Assembly (NCBI RefSeq): GCF_002086795.1
Contig: NZ_MVIM01000015.1
Coordinates: 78,909-142,908, forward strand
Source of the DNA: Mycolicibacterium tusciae
GTDB taxonomy: Bacteria; Actinomycetota; Actinomycetes; Mycobacteriales; Mycobacteriaceae
Direction of reading: 5' to 3'
DNA length: 64,000 nucleotides
This document shows positions 25,125 to 33,689 of this stretch, in pieces. Position 1 is the first letter of the stretch; each line of letters opens with the position of its first letter. The position numbers were made by a program, and so were the translations under genes. The notes under the pieces were generated by a model. That model did no database searches. It saw nothing but the letters and a program-made list of their open reading frames with translations, and had not been told where the DNA came from.

Positions 25125-25871
25125 TCAGCGCGCCGAATTCGCAAGCCCGCGGGACTTGCGGCCGGCGCGCACGCGGTCGATGGCCGCGCCCCACAGCAGC
25201 TGGACCGTCGGCGTCAACTGGTGTCCCTTGATGGTCTCGACGCTCAGCGCCGCGGTGGCCGCCGCCTTGGTCGCCGCCGACGCCTTCGACATATGACCCG
25301 AGTCGTACGGCGGCTGGGGGTCGTACTCGATGACCAGCTGCACGGCCTTGGCCTTGGCGTCGCCGCAGATCTGACCGAACAGCCATAGCCCCAAGTCGAT
25401 GCCGGCCGACACCCCCGCCGCGGTCACGATCTTGCCTTCGCGCACGATCCGCTCGTCACCGACAGGCTCGACGCCGAACGGCTTGAGCATCGGCACGCAC
25501 AGCCAGTGCGACGTGGCGCGGCGGTCTTCGAGAATGCCCGCGGCGGCCAGGATCACCGAGCCCGAGCACACCGACGTCGTCCAGGTGGACGTCTCGTGTG
25601 CCCTACGCACCCAGTCGAGCACCTTCTCGTCGCGGGCGTGCTCGAAGGTCGCCATGCCGCCGGGCACCAAAATGATGTCCGGAGAGGGGGTTTCGTCGAA
25701 CGAGTGCGTCGCACCGATGAGCAGCACTCCCGAGTCAGCGGTGATGGGTCCGGGTTCGTGCCACACGAACCGCACCTCGGCATCGGGGAGGTTACGCAGC
25801 ACCTCGTAGGGCCCGATGAAGTCCAGTGCGGTGAAGCCGGGGTACACCATGATTGCGATCTGCTGGGACAT
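25125..25871 (-). CDS. DJ-1/PfpI-family protein (isonitrile hydratase-like)
   Basis: The 248-aa product has the DJ-1/PfpI fold: IMVYPGFTALDFIGPYEVL at the start, a nucleophile-elbow Cys in TTSVCSGSVILAAAG, and ATSHWLCVPMLKPFG, the pattern shared with isonitrile hydratase InhA. A longer helical tail (residues 200-248) ends KSRGLANSAR. Enzymes of this branch are hydratases or glyoxalase-like; substrate here unknown. It sits 18 bp after the GlxA regulator that shares the same domain, so the two were probably acquired together and the regulator may sense the enzyme's substrate. Confidence 0.85.
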   Translation of the reverse strand: MSQQIAIMVYPGFTALDFIGPYEVLRNLPDAEVRFVWHEPGPITADSGVLLIGATHSFDETPSPDIILVPGGMATFEHARDEKVLDWVRRAHETSTWTTSVCSGSVILAAAGILEDRRATSHWLCVPMLKPFGVEPVGDERIVREGKIVTAAGVSAGIDLGLWLFGQICGDAKAKAVQLVIEYDPQPPYDSGHMSKASAATKAAATAALSVETIKGHQLTPTVQLLWGAAIDRVRAGRKSRGLANSAR

Positions 25872-25889
25872 TGGGAGCTCTCTTTTCTA

Positions 25890-26855
25890 CTAGGCGAACG
25901 TCTTGCGGTATTGGTCGGGCGAAATACCCAGTCTTCGAACGAAATTGCGGCGCAGCGTCTCGGCACTACCGAAGCCGCAGCGCGCCGCGATGACCGTCAC
26001 GGTGTCGTCGGTCTCCTCGAGTTGCCTGCGGGCGGCCTCGGTGCGGATCCGCTCGACATATGCCCCCGGTGCCTCCCCCACCTCGTCGGTGAACACCCGC
26101 GTGAAGTGCCGAGGACTCATCGACGCGCGCCGGGCGAGCTCGGGAATACTGTGCGCGCCACCGGGTTCAGCCTCGATCGCGTTCTGCACGTCACGGATCG
26201 GTGCCCGCTTGGCGCGCGGCATCCACACCGGCGCGGCGAACTGCGTCTGGCCACCGGGCCGCCGCAGGTACATCACCATCCAGCGCGCCACCGTCTGCGC
26301 GACGTCGGTGCCGTAGTCGTCTTCGACCAGCGACAGGGTCAGGTCGATGCCCGCCGTGACACCGGCCGCCGTCCAGACCTGTTCGGAGCTGCGCACAAAG
26401 ATCGGTTCGGGATCGACGGTCACCGCGGGGAACTCGTCGGCCAGCTGCGAAGCGAACGCCCAGTGCGTGGTCGCGACGCAACCGTCGACCAGACCGGCCT
26501 GCGCGGCGATGAAGGCGCCGGTGCAGACGCTGACGACGCGCCGCGACTGCTCGGCGGCGATCCGAATCCAACCGACGGTGTCGGGATCCCGTCGCGCATC
26601 GTCAACGCCCATGCCTCCGGGCAACACGAGTGTGTCGATCGGTTCGCGCGGGTCGGGGAACGTCTGGGCAACCAACTCGAGGCCGGTGAGAGTCGCGGCG
26701 GGTTCGCCCGTCCGGGTGACGATGGTGACGGAATAGCCCTCGTCTACTCGTCCCTGACTGGCCAGACAGATGGTGGCTCCCGTGAACACCTCGAACGGGC
26801 CGACCAGGTCGAGAGCCTGGACGCCCGGGAATCCGAGGATGACCACCGATCGCAC
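25890..26855 (-). CDS. GlxA-family transcriptional regulator (DJ-1/PfpI + AraC HTH)
   Basis: The 321-aa product has an N-terminal DJ-1/PfpI-like sensor domain (VVILGFPGVQALDLVGPFEVF, VVSVCTGAFIAAQAG) and a C-terminal AraC double helix-turn-helix (HSIPELARRASMSPRHFTRVF and VTVIAARCGFGSAETLRRNF, ending in GISPDQYRKTF). These regulators respond to small nitrogenous or carbonyl metabolites. Start GTG at 26855 begins exactly at the conserved strand. An open frame runs far upstream across menC, but it is antiphase noise. Probable activator of the DJ-1 protein gene downstream. Confidence 0.9.
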   Translation of the reverse strand: MRSVVILGFPGVQALDLVGPFEVFTGATICLASQGRVDEGYSVTIVTRTGEPAATLTGLELVAQTFPDPREPIDTLVLPGGMGVDDARRDPDTVGWIRIAAEQSRRVVSVCTGAFIAAQAGLVDGCVATTHWAFASQLADEFPAVTVDPEPIFVRSSEQVWTAAGVTAGIDLTLSLVEDDYGTDVAQTVARWMVMYLRRPGGQTQFAAPVWMPRAKRAPIRDVQNAIEAEPGGAHSIPELARRASMSPRHFTRVFTDEVGEAPGAYVERIRTEAARRQLEETDDTVTVIAARCGFGSAETLRRNFVRRLGISPDQYRKTFA

Positions 26856-26908
26856 GCCTTCAGTGTTGGCCAGCGCGCGGGTGGCGTCTAGGCCATGGTC
26901 CCCACAAA

Positions 26909-27874
26909 TTAGGACATCAGCGGATAGCAGGCGCGGATCCGGTCGATCCACCAACGCCGACGTTCCGGCGCCGCGGCCAGCGCGGCCAGCCGAGCCGGGT
27001 CGGGTACGACCGGTGCGACGGGCAGGAACCCGTCGACCGGTTCGACGGACTCGGCGATGTCGTCGACGAAAAGGCCGCCGGTTCCGAGGCCGCAGGCGTA
27101 CGGGAGTTCGGGCAGCGCGGCCGCCGCGAGCAGTCCGCGGCCGATGCCGACCGCGGAATCGAGCGCGCTGGACACCACGATCGGGATATCGATCTGACCG
27201 GCGATCTCCAGCATCCTGGCCACGCCGCCCAGCGGCGCGACCTTGAGTACCGCGACATCCGCGGCCTTGGAACGCACCACCCGCAGCGGGTCGTCGGCCT
27301 TGCGGATGCTCTCGTCGGCCGCGATCAGCACGTCGACACGGCGGCGCAGCGCCGCCAACTCGGGCACCGTTGCGCACGGCTGCTCGATGTACTCGATCGG
27401 ACCGTCGGCGGTCAGCGCGGCGGCTGCCTCGGCTGCCTCGTCGACGCTCCAGCCACCGTTGGCGTCCACGCGCACCCTCGGAACCAGTGCGCGTACGGCG
27501 TTGACGCGTGCCACGTCGTCGGCCAGGGTCTGCCCGGGCTCGGCCACCTTGACCTTCGCGGTGCGCGCGCCGGAAAACCGGGCCAGCACCTCGGGCACCT
27601 GCGCGGCGACGACGGCGGGCACGGTGGCGTTGATGGGGATGCGGTCGCGCCGGACGTCGGGGGGCACCCGGTATGCCGCCTCGACGGCCGACGCCAGCCA
27701 AAACACGGCTTCTGGCGGCTCGTATTCGGGAAATGCCCCGAACTCGCCCCAGCCCACCGGGCCCTCGATGAGCACGACCTCCCGAACGGTGATGCCGCGG
27801 AACCGAACTCGCATCGGCAGCGAGACGACATGCAATCCGTCGAGAACCTCGTCCAGCTGCGGCACGCAGACCAT
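26909..27874 (-). CDS. menC: o-Succinylbenzoate synthase
   Basis: The 321-aa enolase-superfamily enzyme has the catalytic Lys in TAKVKVAEPG, the metal ligands in VRVDANGGWS, IEYIEQPC and LIAADESI, and the second Lys in VAVLKVAPLGG. It dehydrates SHCHC to o-succinylbenzoate in menaquinone synthesis. The start at 27874 (MVCVPQLDEVLDGL) gives the length expected for actinobacterial MenC; the frame upstream to 27973 overlaps the divergent DUF427 gene. Only 44 bp separate the two divergent starts. Confidence 0.95.
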   Translation of the reverse strand: MVCVPQLDEVLDGLHVVSLPMRVRFRGITVREVVLIEGPVGWGEFGAFPEYEPPEAVFWLASAVEAAYRVPPDVRRDRIPINATVPAVVAAQVPEVLARFSGARTAKVKVAEPGQTLADDVARVNAVRALVPRVRVDANGGWSVDEAAEAAAALTADGPIEYIEQPCATVPELAALRRRVDVLIAADESIRKADDPLRVVRSKAADVAVLKVAPLGGVARMLEIAGQIDIPIVVSSALDSAVGIGRGLLAAAALPELPYACGLGTGGLFVDDIAESVEPVDGFLPVAPVVPDPARLAALAAAPERRRWWIDRIRACYPLMS

Positions 27875-27918
27875 ACTGCCCCGCTCCGGCCCATCGATCC
27901 CGGCTTTACAGTGGTGAC

Positions 27919-28410
27919 ATGCCCACCCCTGACACACCGCGCCCCGGCCAGGAGTCGGTGTGGGATTACCCACGGCCGCCGCGGCTGGAGGAGTTCCACG
28001 GTTCGATCACCGTCGAACTCGGTGGCATCGTCATCGCATCGACAACGGCGGCGTGGCGCGTGCTCGAGACCAGCCATCCCCCGACCTATTACCTGCCTGC
28101 CAGCAGCTTCATCGATGGCAGTCTGCGTGCGGCGGCCGGCTCCTCATGGTGCGAATGGAAGGGGCAGGCGAGTTATTTCGATCTCGTCAGCCCGCGCCGG
28201 GTGGCGTCACGGGCGGCATGGACCTACGTTTCACCGACCCGCGGATTCACCGCGATCGCCGGCGCGCTCGCCGTCATGCCTGCACTGGTCGACCGGTGCA
28301 CTGTCAACGGTGAACAGGTCATTCCACAGCCGGGGGGCTTCTATGGCGGGTGGATCACGAGTTGGGTCGCGGGCCCCTTCAAAGGAGTGCCGGGCTCGAC
28401 GGGCTGGTGA
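27919..28410 (+). CDS. DUF427-domain protein
   Basis: The 163-aa product is a single DUF427 domain: SVWDYPRPPRLEEF at the N-terminus, the conserved RVLETSHPPTYYLP, and WCEWKGQASYFDL. DUF427 proteins are small all-beta proteins of unknown function, widespread in actinobacteria and often near nucleotide or quinone metabolism genes. No signal peptide. It is divergent to menC. Its last residues end GVPGSTGW, a common ending for the family. Confidence 0.85.
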   Translation: MPTPDTPRPGQESVWDYPRPPRLEEFHGSITVELGGIVIASTTAAWRVLETSHPPTYYLPASSFIDGSLRAAAGSSWCEWKGQASYFDLVSPRRVASRAAWTYVSPTRGFTAIAGALAVMPALVDRCTVNGEQVIPQPGGFYGGWITSWVAGPFKGVPGSTGW

Positions 28411-28472
28411 CCTTAGTCGTCATGCATCGGTCACTTTTGGCCCACGTTTAGATCGGCCCCCTCTGGATATAG

Positions 28473-28485
28473 TTAAGAAACTTAA
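28473..28485. promoter_or_regulatory. Possible operator TTAAG-AAA-CTTAA before tspO
   Basis: A short inverted repeat (5-bp arms, 3-bp spacer) overlaps a TATAGT sequence at 28468-28473 that could be a -10 element, 22 bp before the tspO start. The arrangement suits a repressor (for example MarR-type), but the arms are short. Confidence 0.4.
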
Positions 28486-28506
28486 TGATGTCACGAGGAG
28501 CAGATC

Positions 28507-28992
28507 TTGAAGGCAGGAACTCTCGCAGGAACAGCCGTGGCGACCGCCGCGACCGCCGTCATCGGTGGGCTGGCCAGCCGGCCGGCGCAGTCGCCGTGGT
28601 ACGCGAACCTGAAGAAGCCGCCGTATCAACCTCCGCGCCAAGCCTTTCCAATCGTCTGGCCCGTCTTGTACGCCGACATCGCAGTGGTGTCGGCCGCAAC
28701 GATCGACGAACTGGAGGAACGCGGACTACGAGACGAGCGGCGGACGTATATTGCCGCGCTGGTGACGAACCTGATCCTGAACGGGAGTTGGTCCTGGTTG
28801 TTCTTCAATCGCCGCTGGCTTGGCACATCGGCGATCGCGGCCGGGATTCTGTCCATCAGCAGCGCCGACCTGACCAGGCGCTCCATCGCCGTCCGCGGTG
28901 GGAAGGCAGCCCCGATGGCCGCCTACGCAGCGTGGACATCGTTCGCCACCGCGCTGTCGACCCACATCTGGGCGCTGAACAGGCGGCGTTGA
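28507..28992 (+). CDS. tspO: TspO/MBR-family membrane protein
   Basis: The 161-aa product has five hydrophobic segments and the family's aromatic signature SPWYANLKKPPYQPP followed by FPIVWPVLY, and NLILNGSWSWLFF in the third segment. Bacterial TspO proteins bind porphyrins and haem-like molecules and regulate tetrapyrrole levels or photo-oxidative degradation. The start is TTG at 28507 with ACGAGGAG just upstream; no ATG gives a complete first helix. The stop overlaps the start of the SOUL haem-binding gene (TGATG), so the pair is a translationally coupled tetrapyrrole unit. Confidence 0.9.
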   Translation: MKAGTLAGTAVATAATAVIGGLASRPAQSPWYANLKKPPYQPPRQAFPIVWPVLYADIAVVSAATIDELEERGLRDERRTYIAALVTNLILNGSWSWLFFNRRWLGTSAIAAGILSISSADLTRRSIAVRGGKAAPMAAYAAWTSFATALSTHIWALNRRR

Positions 28993-29618
28993 TGAGACTG
29001 ATCGACATACCGGGCCAGGTTGCCGAATCGATCTTGTCGATCGTCGGCATCCGCGTCGGCACCGAAGAGCCCCACTATCTGGCGACCAAACTGACCGACG
29101 GCGTAGAAATCCGGCGGTACGGCCCGCGGATCGCCGCCGAAACGGCGGTGGCGGCCGACGACGAACGCGCCCGCAACATCGGCTTCCGCCGACTGGCGGG
29201 TTATATCTTCGGCGGCAACCATCGCGGCGAGACGATCTCGATGACGGCGCCTGTCAGCCAGCAGCGCGGTGACACGATTGCCATGACGGCTCCGGTCGCG
29301 CAGGCCCGAAACACTGAGGGCGAGTCGATGATCCGGTTCTTCATGCCGGCGAAGTGGACGATGGAGACACTGCCGACGCCCGATGACGAGCACGTCCAGT
29401 TGGTCCAGGTCCCCGCCGAGACCTACGCGGTCCTGCGCTTCACCGGTGACCGCAGCCCGGCGGCCATCGATGCTCGAACCACTGAACTGCGGAAGGTTCT
29501 GCGCGACAACGCCGTCAATACTGTCGGCGAGCCGGTCGCGTGGTTCTTCGATCCGCCGTGGACGCTGCCGTTCCGGCGGCGCAACGAAATCGCCATCCCG
29601 GTTGCGCCACCGACCTAG
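28992..29618 (+). CDS. SOUL-family haem-binding protein
   Basis: The 208-aa product matches SOUL/HBP proteins: PHYLATKLTDGVEIRRYGPRI at the start of the domain, then the typical repeated ISMTAPVSQQ and IAMTAPVAQ motifs, and FFDPPWTLPFRRRNEIAIPV at the C-terminus. No signal peptide; likely cytoplasmic. SOUL proteins bind haem or porphyrins weakly and may store or carry them. The direct coupling with tspO strongly suggests the two act on the same tetrapyrrole, with TspO in the membrane and this as the soluble partner. Confidence 0.9.
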   Translation: MRLIDIPGQVAESILSIVGIRVGTEEPHYLATKLTDGVEIRRYGPRIAAETAVAADDERARNIGFRRLAGYIFGGNHRGETISMTAPVSQQRGDTIAMTAPVAQARNTEGESMIRFFMPAKWTMETLPTPDDEHVQLVQVPAETYAVLRFTGDRSPAAIDARTTELRKVLRDNAVNTVGEPVAWFFDPPWTLPFRRRNEIAIPVAPPT

Positions 29619-29638
29619 ACCGTCGAGCGGACGCCGCC

Positions 29639-31183
29639 TTACGAGTACTGCTTGCGCAGATCTTTCTTGAGGATCTTTCCGGTCGGATTCCGCGGCAACT
29701 CGTCCTTGAAATCGACGGACTTCGGGCACTTGTACGCGGCCAACCGCTCTCTGGCGAAGGTGATCAACTCGTCTTCGGTGGCCTCACCCTCAAGTTGGAC
29801 AACGGCTTTGACGACCTCACCCCACTTGTCGTCGGGGATACCGATGATCGCGACATCGGAGACCGCGGGATGCTCGGCGAGTACCCGCTCCACCTCGATC
29901 GAGTAGATGTTCTCTCCGCCGGAGATGATCATGTCCTTGAGTCGGTCCTCGACGAAGATGTAGCCGCCGTCGTCGACGCGCCCGATGTCACCGGTGCGGA
30001 ACCAGCCGTCCTCGGTGATCGACTCCTGCGTTGCCTCCGGCTTGTTGTGATAGCCCTTCATCAACTGTGGTGAGCGGAACCACAATTCACCCTGGTCACC
30101 TTCCGGCACGTCTTTGAGGGTGTCGGGATCGACCACCCGCACCTCCGCATTGGGAACCAGCGTGCCCGCACTCGATAGCCGCTCCTCCTTGCCCGGGTCA
30201 CGGTGCGCCTCGGGAAGCAGGTGGCTGATGACGCCGCACACTTCGGTCAGCCCGTAGGCCTGCATGAAATCGGTGTTCGGCCATGCTTCCAGCGCGCGAC
30301 GCAGCAATGGAAGCGGCATCGGCGAAGCGCCATAGGCGAACGTCTTCAGCGATCCGAACAGCTTGACCGCATCCTCACCGGAGTCGAGCACCTTGGCCAG
30401 CACCGCGGGCACCAGGAATGTCCTGTTGGCACCCTTGAAGATTGCGCCGGCCAGGGACGCGCCGTCGACCTCGCGGGTCATCACGCTGGGGACGCCGTCG
30501 TGGATTCCGAATTGCACATAGGACGAGCCGCCGACATGGAACAGCGGCATCGACACCATGTTCTTGTCGCCTTCGTCGAACTCGAACCCCTCGTGCGCAT
30601 TCACCGTGTGCGCAATGATGTTCGCCTGAGTCAGCTGCACGCCCTTCGGTTTGCCAGTCGTGCCTGACGAATACATGATGATCGCGACATCGTCGGGCTC
30701 GACATCGTCCTGACGATCGACGGGCGTAGCCGCGGCGAGCATCGCCTCGTACTCGTCGCCGTCGCCGCCCTCCGGCGTCACCTCGATGACGTGCTCGACG
30801 TGGGTGAGCTTGTCGCGGATCTTGTCAACGTTGGGCCGCAGTTCCTTGCCCACGATCAGCAACTTGGCGCCCGAATCGTTGAGCACGTAGTCGAGCTCGT
30901 CGGCGGCCAGCCGGAAGTTGATGATCGCGTTGGCCGCGCCCAGCGACGCGGCGGCCAGTGTCAGCTCCACACAGGCGGGATGGTTTTTGTCGAGGAACGC
31001 CACCACATCCCCACGCTTGACGCCACGCTCCTTCAACGCACCCGCCAGCCGTCGCACGCGGTCATTCCACTCCGCCCACGTCCAGGATCGGTCGAGGTAA
31101 TCGAACGCCTCGGCGTCGGGCCGTGTTTCGGCCCAATGAGCGGTGCGTTCGTCGAGGAAGCGGGGTTCAGCCAGGTCAGACAT
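29639..31183 (-). CDS. Acyl-CoA ligase (FadD-type AMP-forming)
   Basis: The 514-aa ANL-superfamily enzyme has the P-loop IIMYSSGTTGKPKGV, the A5-type motif QAYGLTEVCGV, GWFRTGDIGRVDDGGYI and the hinge-Lys region ISGGENIYSIEVE, ending with the catalytic Lys in NPTGKILKKDL. It activates a fatty or other carboxylic acid to its CoA thioester through an acyl-AMP. It is not the fadD8 orthologue (that is at 48914). It converges on the SOUL gene with a 20-bp gap. The substrate cannot be given. Confidence 0.92.
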   Translation of the reverse strand: MSDLAEPRFLDERTAHWAETRPDAEAFDYLDRSWTWAEWNDRVRRLAGALKERGVKRGDVVAFLDKNHPACVELTLAAASLGAANAIINFRLAADELDYVLNDSGAKLLIVGKELRPNVDKIRDKLTHVEHVIEVTPEGGDGDEYEAMLAAATPVDRQDDVEPDDVAIIMYSSGTTGKPKGVQLTQANIIAHTVNAHEGFEFDEGDKNMVSMPLFHVGGSSYVQFGIHDGVPSVMTREVDGASLAGAIFKGANRTFLVPAVLAKVLDSGEDAVKLFGSLKTFAYGASPMPLPLLRRALEAWPNTDFMQAYGLTEVCGVISHLLPEAHRDPGKEERLSSAGTLVPNAEVRVVDPDTLKDVPEGDQGELWFRSPQLMKGYHNKPEATQESITEDGWFRTGDIGRVDDGGYIFVEDRLKDMIISGGENIYSIEVERVLAEHPAVSDVAIIGIPDDKWGEVVKAVVQLEGEATEDELITFARERLAAYKCPKSVDFKDELPRNPTGKILKKDLRKQYS

Positions 31184-31242
31184 GCTCTGAGCCTGCCACG
31201 GACACCGCCGGCGATACCCGTGTTTCGGCCAATCCGGCCGCG

Positions 31243-32853
31243 TCAGCGTCCGTAGACCTGCCTGCCCGCCAGGTAGGTGGCACGCACTTCGAGGTCGGCG
31301 ATCTGCTCGGGCGGCACTGTTCGCGGGTCCGCCGAGAGCACCACCATGTCCGCGTACTTACCCACTTCCAGCGAGCCGATCACGTCGTCGGAGTGCAGCT
31401 GCCACGCCGCGTCGATGGTTTGCGCCCGGATCGCCTGCTCAACGGTGATCCGTTGCTCCGGGCCGATCACCCGGCCGCTCGGTGCAGTGCGCGTGACGGC
31501 GACGCTGATGTTGCGCAGCGGCTCCTCGGGTGTGACGGGCGGATCGTTGTGCAAAGAGATGCGCATTCCCGTCGCCACCGCCGAACCGCACGGCATCCAA
31601 CGGTTTCCGCGCTCAGGTCCGAACAGGCCGTCGACGACGATGTCGCCCCAATAGTGGATCTGGTCGACGAACAGGCTGCAGGTGACGCCGAGATCGTGAG
31701 CGCGCTGCAGTTGGTCGTCGCGAATCGCACCGACGTGCTCGAGGCGTAGCCGATGGTCGTCGCGCGGGTGCTCGCGCAGGGCATCCTCGTAGACGTCGAG
31801 GATGGTGTCGGCACCCGCGTCGCCCTGGACGTGGCAGGCCATCTGCCAGCCCTTCGGAAAGTAGGCGCCGACGATCTCGGTCAGCTGCTCACGGGTGTAG
31901 TTCGCGCAGCCGCACGATCCCTTCGGGATGCCGACGCTGCGGGTGGCCGCGGTGTCGAGGTACGGGAACGACAGGTCGATGTTGCCTATCCACGGCGAGC
32001 CGTCGACCCAGATCTTGATGCCCGCCTGCCGGACCATGTCGTCGCCGTTGTCAGGTACCTGGTCGGTGGTCATCGCGGCGGTGGACATTTCGTAGACGCG
32101 AAGCCGCACCGTGAGGTCGTCACGCATCTGTTCGATCACCGGGCGGAATGCCGGGTCGAACGCCATCTCCGAACACGTCGTCAGCCCGGCGCGGTTCAGC
32201 CGGGCCAGTTCGGCGTGCAGCATCGCCGGGTAGTCGGCGGGCTGGATCGCACCCTGCAGCAGCGGAAACACCGCCTGGATCTCCTCGGCGCTCCCGTCGA
32301 GCGAGCCGTCCGCGTTCCGTCCGTACTTGGCGCCCTTCGGGTCCGGTGTGTCACTTGTCAGCCCGACGCGGGCGGCCGCCGCGGAGTTGAAGTACGCCTT
32401 GTGCCCGGAGTTGTGAATGATCACCAGCGAGTATTCGGGGGCGATGCCGTCGAGCCAGGCGAGCGTCGGGTCGGGCAGTCCTTGCTGCAGCAGCGCGTCC
32501 CACCCGTTGAGGTAGGCGCCCTCGGCCCCGCGCTTGGCGACTTCGCCGTTGACCGCCGCGACCACGTCGTCGGCGTTCGGCAGCGTGACGGGGCGAATGT
32601 CGACCATCCGGTCCGACAGCACGATGGCCTCCATCAGCGGGTGCCCATGCGCCTCGACCAGTCCGGGCATGACACATGCGTCGCCGAGGTCCTCGGTGTG
32701 CGTGTCCGGGCCGATCCAGGCTGCGACCTCAGCCCTGTCGCCGACCGCGACAATGCGGCCACCGGACACGGCTACCGATTCGGCAGTGGGTTGTGCGTCG
32801 TCGACGGTAAGAACGGTCGCGTTAATCACCAAGTCTGCGAAGGGCATCCGCAA
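31243..32853 (-). CDS. Metal-dependent amidohydrolase (YtcJ-like)
   Basis: The 536-aa product has the amidohydrolase TIM-barrel pattern: N-terminal strand domain ending VMPGLVEAHGHPL (first metal-binding His pair), HVQGDAGADTILD, LRLEHVGAIR and SLHNDPPVTPEEP near the end, then the composite domain IGSLEVGKYADMVVL. It is close in length and place to Rv0552. Family members hydrolyse amides or N-formyl compounds with a zinc or binuclear site; none in mycobacteria has a proven substrate. ATG at 32847 is an alternative start. Confidence 0.88.
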   Translation of the reverse strand: MRMPFADLVINATVLTVDDAQPTAESVAVSGGRIVAVGDRAEVAAWIGPDTHTEDLGDACVMPGLVEAHGHPLMEAIVLSDRMVDIRPVTLPNADDVVAAVNGEVAKRGAEGAYLNGWDALLQQGLPDPTLAWLDGIAPEYSLVIIHNSGHKAYFNSAAAARVGLTSDTPDPKGAKYGRNADGSLDGSAEEIQAVFPLLQGAIQPADYPAMLHAELARLNRAGLTTCSEMAFDPAFRPVIEQMRDDLTVRLRVYEMSTAAMTTDQVPDNGDDMVRQAGIKIWVDGSPWIGNIDLSFPYLDTAATRSVGIPKGSCGCANYTREQLTEIVGAYFPKGWQMACHVQGDAGADTILDVYEDALREHPRDDHRLRLEHVGAIRDDQLQRAHDLGVTCSLFVDQIHYWGDIVVDGLFGPERGNRWMPCGSAVATGMRISLHNDPPVTPEEPLRNISVAVTRTAPSGRVIGPEQRITVEQAIRAQTIDAAWQLHSDDVIGSLEVGKYADMVVLSADPRTVPPEQIADLEVRATYLAGRQVYGR

Positions 32854-32891
32854 AGTATGACCCGCCCGGTCGCGGCCGTGGCGCTATTCGG

Positions 32892-33689
32892 CTAGGCGCC
32901 ACCGAACTCGGGACGCAGTACGGAGCGCAGCGCGGCCAGCGGGATGTGCGCCTGCACGGTGCCGCCGTCCATCGCCCACTGCATGCGGCCGATCGTGTAG
33001 TCCAACGGGGTGTCATGACCGACCGGATAGTCGGGCATGTAGAGAATCAACTCATCGGATGTCAACGCCCAGGCCCGGTAACCGCCGGAGTACACCTTAT
33101 CCGGGGTCCAGCGGTCCGGGGTGAACGGATAGGTGCCAGGCTGGTGCGGCGGCGGTGCGGCATCGAGGGCCGCCACGATGAACGGCGCACCCAACCGCGG
33201 GATCTCAGCCCCGTGGTCGACTCCCGGCTTGAACAGGTCGGCCAACTTCACCTGTCGGCCGCCCGCGAAGGTGAAAGTGCGGTAGGCGTCGCTGATGATG
33301 GGCGCGTTCGGGTGTGCGAGGGCGTCGGTACCGACGGTGCCCGAGTACATCTCGTGGAAGACGACCGTCGTCGCGTCCCCGTGCTGGAAGATCTGGAATT
33401 GCTCCTCGCCGAAGCTGTCTTGAGCCATCGTTCGCGCCGCGTTGCGCCAGTTGTTCATCAGGTTGGTCAGGTAGTCCCGGATGGTGGGGTTTTCCACCAG
33501 ATCACCGGGCAACGCCATCTTGATGTTGCGAACCGCCTTGCGCTCCGACTCCACCGACGTGCTGCAGGACTGCCCGTCCCATTGACCGCCCAGCTCACCG
33601 CAGAGGGCCGGCGCTGACGCCGACGCGGCCGGTGCCACGCAGACCGCCGCCCCGATGGCCACGACTGCGGCGACGCAGCGTGCGATCAC
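32892..33689 (-). CDS. Secreted RsiV-like (DUF3298-type) protein, last gene of the mce operon
   Basis: The 265-aa product has a signal peptide (ARCVAAVVAIGAAVCVAPAASASA) and a folded exported domain with DAYRTFTFAGGRQVKLADLFKPG, resembling the DUF3298 domain of the RsiV extracellular region. Two cysteines (LCGELGGQWDGQSC) follow the cleavage site. The GTG start at 33689 overlaps the stop of the Mce-associated gene (GTGA), which is preferred to the ATG at 33716. Proteins of this sort are found downstream of mce operons in mycobacteria; function unknown. Confidence 0.8.
   Translation of the reverse strand: MIARCVAAVVAIGAAVCVAPAASASAPALCGELGGQWDGQSCSTSVESERKAVRNIKMALPGDLVENPTIRDYLTNLMNNWRNAARTMAQDSFGEEQFQIFQHGDATTVVFHEMYSGTVGTDALAHPNAPIISDAYRTFTFAGGRQVKLADLFKPGVDHGAEIPRLGAPFIVAALDAAPPPHQPGTYPFTPDRWTPDKVYSGGYRAWALTSDELILYMPDYPVGHDTPLDYTIGRMQWAMDGGTVQAHIPLAALRSVLRPEFGGA

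Noticed and set aside
26856..27701. Upstream extension of the GlxA regulator frame
   Set aside because: It lies across menC with low-complexity Arg/Gly content and no family similarity; GTG 26855 begins exactly at the conserved domain.
29639..31183. fadD8 identity for this ligase
   Set aside because: The N-terminus recalled for FadD8 (RHPIHNGHLLVGALKRHKDK) matches the ligase at 48914 instead.
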